This document shows positions 60,301 through 64,000 of a stretch of 64,000 bases of DNA, piece after piece. The stretch spans positions 2,499,001-2,563,000 of the forward strand of contig LSRY02000002.1 of assembly GCA_001643675.2 (NCBI GenBank). Reading direction: 5' to 3'. Source of the DNA: Monocercomonoides exilis. Its lineage: Eukaryota; Preaxostyla; Oxymonadida; Polymastigidae. Below the pieces are notes generated by a model. The model worked only from the letters and a program-made list of their open reading frames with translations. It ran no database searches and was not told where the DNA came from. A program made the position numbers and the translations under genes. The first letter of the stretch is position 1. Every line of letters starts with the position of its first letter.

Positions 60301-61035
60301 GCCTGCGAGCATGCTATATGGCGACATTGCGCTAATTTTGCGCCAACATGCAAAGTCAACAGAACAAACCATCGAAGATTTGAAGAATGAATACAAGTAT
60401 GATGACTTTTGTGTGTGGATCAACGATTTTAGACAGGAGATGAACATTTTCTGCACAGTTGTGGGCAATGCCACTTCCGAAAGAGCAATTCAATTTGCAG
60501 TCAAGTTTTGTCAGCATGCATCACCAAAAGAAGCAAATCCAGCCCAACTTCAATGTTCAAAGAATGAAGCTTTGAGTGAAAGCTCTGCCACTGGCATTCA
60601 AGGCGTTCCGAAGATTTGGCTTAGGCCCCTTTCTCCATCTCATTTTCCATTTCTGAGAAATATCATTGTACCACCTACAAACTACTTTGTTTACGACCAA
60701 CTTGTGAAACTTCCCACTGAAAACAACGGGGCCGTGATGCTGACGCTTTTTGCACCGGGACGCTTTGATATTCAAGAGAATGCTACTTTGACATTATTGA
60801 CGAATTACCTTCAGCCAGAAATGTATGAAAGGCTCAGGACGAAGGAGCAGCTGTGCTACATTTTGTGGACAACGAAAGCAAATTGTCGAGGAGTTGCAAT
60901 GATGTTTGTCATAATGCAAGGAAACAGATACAATCCGCTGCACTTTCACTCGAGGATAGACGCCCACGTAAATGATCTTGTGGTTTGAAAGGCCTCCATT
61001 ATGCATTCGTTTCTGCTATCTTTTCGCCTTTCTAA

Positions 61036-61099
<64 letters not shown>

Positions 61100-61900
61100 C
61101 AATTGAATGCATATTTTCTTTGTTTATTATAATCCTAGTTGAAACTTTCCGATATGAGCGATGAAGATTACGAGAAATTGAAGCAATCTGTTTTATCAAA
61201 TTTATCGTCCCCTCCAAAAACAATGATAAGCGAAGCATCGAACATTTGGACTCATTTAATAGAGGGGGATTTTGATTATGCATATAAAGAAAAGATGATT
61301 TATGTTATTCAGAATATTACAAAGGAAGAGTTCTGCAACAAAGCATCGATTATGTGGTGTGGGAAGCCTTTGCATCTTCAAAAAAAGAAAGAGGAGCACA
61401 AAAAAGATGACGCATCAGATAAAACAGAAGAAGAAAAGAAAGAAGAAACAGACTGCTGTTTGGAAGACAGCAACACTTTTGATGACCTTCCAGATGAAAA
61501 TGGCTTGCTGACGCAAAAAATGGGGCGCAGATTGTATTGCCGTATGTTTCCACACAATTTCGCAGATCTGATGAATAAAGAGCCGATGGAAGTTTCACCA
61601 ACAAGCGAGAATCCCTCGTCGTCGCAGGATGCTTCAAGAAGGGATACTCCAGAAGCAGATGATCAGTCTGGGGATGCAAAACAAAAATATGAAGAAAAAG
61701 AAGAAAAAGAAGAGTCGAATGAAATAAAAGGAACAAATGAGCAAACAGCAGAAGGAGAAAGCAAAGAGGACAAAGTACCTGAACAATCACCTGAAAGCCG
61801 CCCAGTGTTTCCAAAGCCTTTGCTTCCGTATTGTTTTATTAAAAATCTTGCAGAATTTAAGCAATCTGTTCCTCTGACAGCGCCTTATGGATTTTATTGA
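57378..61900 (+). CDS. IDE: Insulysin-type M16 zinc metalloprotease
   Basis: Exons 57378-57727, 57788-58077, 58146-60982, 61139-61900; 1412 aa. The inverted zinc motif HFLEH lies at residues 61-65, with Glu142 exactly 76 residues after the second His (HxxEHx76E). GSQNGFTSLFYTKFYFVI, EREIEAVNSEYEMN, FSCGRRDTL and the C-terminal LRTKEQLCYILWT and MFVIMQGNRYNP blocks follow the insulin-degrading enzyme order; MSDEDYEKLKQSVL in the last exon matches the end helix. M16A enzymes degrade peptides inside a closed chamber. It is about 400 aa longer than animal IDE because of Ser/Lys/Glu loops (for example near 58300-58400, 59160-59260, 59840-59890) and an acidic tail, which probably lie on the surface. 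Introns start GTTTGA, GTGTGT, GTTTGA. Confidence 0.94.
61039..61099 (+). repeat. (TC)n microsatellite followed by a long T-run in the last insulysin intron
   Basis: A CT dinucleotide tract of about 28 nt runs straight into about 33 T. It forms an extreme polypyrimidine tract upstream of the acceptor at 61138, about 40 nt away. Confidence 0.9.
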
Positions 61901-62234
61901 TTTTTTTATTTATGAATTGCATTCTTCCAGCCTGGATAGAATTCGAATAACATCTCATAGATTTGGCCTGTGATGATGTTAATTAAGATTCTATTCACTT
62001 GATTTTTATTTTTTGTTGTTTATTATAAATAGACTAGTTTTTTGCATAGACTATGCATCGCATTTAATAAACGAAGAAATAAATTATAATAACGACACCT
62101 TAAAGTAGTTTGTTTTAAGAAAAAAATAATATTTGTTTCTGAAGCAATTACATGTTATTTGGCATCTGAATCCTATTCTCAAGCATTCTTGAAATTTTAA
62201 TGAGGTCAAATTTGTCTTTTCGCATCTAAAAATG
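61901..62234. other. Spacer between convergent 3' ends
   Basis: 334 bp, AT-rich; nothing seen in it. Confidence 0.6.
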
Positions 62235-63694
62235 TCATGGTGCATGAATGATGTCAAGTATTTGTTTAAATTTTGATAAACAAAAATTTTTAAATTCCCA
62301 AAGAAAGTCAAATCCTCCTGCTTCCTCAATTTTCTCTTCCACAATTTTCAACAAGTGTCTCTGTTCAGCAGTTATGTTGTCATCAACGTATGTTCTCGAA
62401 AACTTTTGCAATACCTTTAACAGAATCTCAGAAATTGATGTGGTGTCTGTAGAAGTGAATGCCTTTATACTCAAAAATTCAAATAAATAATCTAAATAAT
62501 CGCTGTCCACCAACTGCTTAATGCATTTTCCTGATCCATCACTTGCAATTTCAATAAATAATCCGTATAATTCGTCTTTAATTTCATTTTTTGAATAAAT
62601 GTCTCTTTTATTGCGTTCAGTTAAAAATTTCAAGAACTCTAATCCATCATCAACTTCAAAGGAATTGGGCCAAGAAAGCGCCATCGTCTTTACAAGCTTC
62701 ATCCATCTTTTTATAACCTCTTGTTGCTTTCTCTTCTCCAAATTACCTTCAGTTTCGTTGTCGGTCAATGTATACAGCTTCATCAATTCTTTTCTGGCTG
62801 CAGACAAGAAATGATAATCTTTAATAACAGAAAGATAATCAAAAAATGGATAAGATATTGTAATGATAGCAAGTTCCCAAATAATTTGAAGTGATTCTGG
62901 TGAAAGCATGTTGCAGTTTTCATTCATTGTGATCATATTCAAAAAATCATTATGATAAGATGAATAAGAAATTAGTTTGTTAAAATCTGTGAATTTTTAA
63001 AAAATTAAAAGGAAAGGAAATCTTCTTAAAAAATGTCATACCTTGCAATCTAATTTTTGTGAGTGAGCATGCTGCAATTTCCAATTCCTCTCCAGAACCC
63101 TTTTCATTCATCAGTTCTTTGATTGTTTTTATGACATATGGTACGCATATAGACAGTGCTTTGTCAGCATTGATTTCATGTTTATAAATAAACATGAGAT
63201 ATATTTCACATGAAGAAAGCAGCTTTTTCTGTGCTTCATCTGTTATTATGTTGGCGTACGAAGAAATTATTTGCTTTATTCTTTTGGAGAGTTCAGAAGT
63301 GGTTAACATATCTCCTGTATCAATGTCAAGCTGCCAACAACAATATCCAAGTGTTCTTATTACTTCAAATATCACAATTTCATCAATTTTCCTCATGTTT
63401 ATCATCTTTTCATACTTTTTGTATGGCATTTTAAGAGCGCACTTTTGGAGGTGTTGATCATCAATTTCTCTAAGCTTTTTACATAGGTGTTTAATGTTAT
63501 CGACTTTATTCGATTTCAGCAACATTTTAAGCTCACAGTCATCTTTTTTATCTTAATCATAAAAACATCACAATTTAATATGTTAAAGAAAAATGTAGAA
63601 TAAAAGAACCGAGTTTTTGCTTTGTTAATTCAATATCATTGGATAGATTTTTTATATGATGCTTTTTCACATCTGATGAATAAGAAGAACCCAT
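62235..63694 (-). CDS. Unrecognised all-helical protein, 445 aa
   Basis: Exons on the minus strand: 63694-63610, 63542-63042, 62986-62235; phases agree. The chain is helix-rich with no signal peptide or membrane segment and reads like an armadillo/HEAT-type solenoid: repeated amphipathic helices such as DEIVIFEVIRTLGYCCW, LSSCEIYLMFIYKH, YVIKTIKELMNEKG, IIWELAIITISYPFFDYL and DYLFEFLSIKAF. The Leu/Ile/Glu/Lys-rich composition differs from the Ser-rich style of most other genes here. The N-terminus MGSSYSSDVKKHH begins with Met-Gly-Ser, a possible N-myristoylation site. No catalytic motif seen. I recall similar solenoid-like expansions in oxymonad genomes, but could not check that. Confidence 0.78.
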
Positions 63695-63898
63695 AAGTTT
63701 TGTGATATGAAACAGATTATGTTTCATGAAACAATTTGAATGATCAAGAATAAAAACAGATTTGTTGTTACGAAATACTATACATAATGAAAAAATACAT
63801 ATTCTTTGAAAACCTTCAAAATGATAGAACTTTCATTCATTTTGTTTTTGATAAATATAAAATGATGATATGAAAAATTAGCAATTATTAACTATTTC

Positions 63899-64000
63899 TT
63901 ACTGATATAATTCTTTCATCGTTTTCCATTCAGCAATGAGCTCGTCCAATTTCTTAACAACTGGCTTCTCTTTCTCTGGAGCTCCTCTTGTTCTCACGGC
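63899..64000 (-). CDS. 3' end of an unidentified gene
   Basis: On the minus strand the frame is open from the window edge (GCC at 64000) to a TAA at 63899-63901. The last 33 residues are charged and helical (KKLDELIAEWKTMKELYQ at the end). Too little remains to name a family. Confidence 0.5.
   Translation of the reverse strand, partial: AVRTRGAPEKEKPVVKKLDELIAEWKTMKELYQ

Noticed and set aside
60983-61138. Splitting insulysin and the 61139-61900 frame into two genes
   Set aside because: The last exon supplies the missing C-terminal helix of insulysin and joins in phase 0.
1-64000. Alternative genetic code (TAA/TAG as Gln), known in some oxymonads
   Set aside because: TAA, TAG and TGA all fall at natural ends of recognised proteins (for example SEC24 ends at TAG, RGP1 and Elongin C at full length).
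1-64000. Prokaryotic operons, CRISPR arrays or insertion sequences
   Set aside because: Every recognised gene is eukaryotic and spliced or spacer-isolated; no direct repeat array with spacers and no transposase was seen.

Overview
The window reads as nuclear DNA of a protist: AT-rich spacers, dense genes on both strands, many short spliceosomal introns and long low-complexity proteins. TAA, TAG and TGA all end genes, so the code is standard. A giant cell-surface protein of beta-helix modules with a membrane anchor and a kinase-like tail, an oxygen-sensitive AmmeMemoRadiSam-type radical SAM enzyme, a MOK ciliary-type kinase and about 52 inferable introns point to an anaerobic flagellate, most plausibly an oxymonad (Preaxostyla) such as Monocercomonoides or Blattamonas. 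This assignment is inference; no search was run.

Layout, left to right. 1-2988: 3' part of an unrecognised large protein. 2989-5006: gene-poor spacer with a 148-bp-arm, almost perfect inverted repeat. 5007-9817 (minus): a TUG/ASPSCR1-type UBL-UBX protein, then RGP1 (Rab6 exchange factor subunit). 9943-14193 (plus): an unrecognised 825-aa protein and a coiled-coil protein. 14839-19901 (minus): the radical SAM enzyme and a 1026-aa protein with a vWA-like start. A tRNA-Pro(AGG) lies at 20118-20189. 20308-27680 (plus): a 1498-aa disordered protein and MOK. 28788-41021 (minus): the 4053-aa surface pseudokinase. 41834-46323 (plus): a Ser/Pro-rich protein of 1445 aa, divergent from the giant gene. 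47556-54257: uracil-DNA glycosylase (minus) head to head with SEC24 (plus, 14 exons). 54906-56689: Elongin C (minus, four tiny exons) head to head with SNRNP27 (plus). 57378-61900: insulysin-type M16 protease (plus). 62235-63694: an unrecognised helical protein (minus). 63899-64000: the 3' end of another minus-strand gene.

Functional themes: membrane traffic (SEC24, RGP1, TUG with Cdc48/p97), proteostasis (Elongin C, insulysin), splicing (SNRNP27), DNA repair (UNG), flagellar signalling (MOK) and the cell surface. Gene models were built by hand from reading-frame continuity, GT/GC-AG borders and family similarity; the exon sums keep frame in all of them except MOK, which has one unresolved 1-nt phase problem. 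The most unusual items are the giant pseudokinase receptor, a 26-nt element found in the same orientation upstream of two divergent genes, the long hairpin, and a splice donor preference for GTTTG instead of GTAAG.
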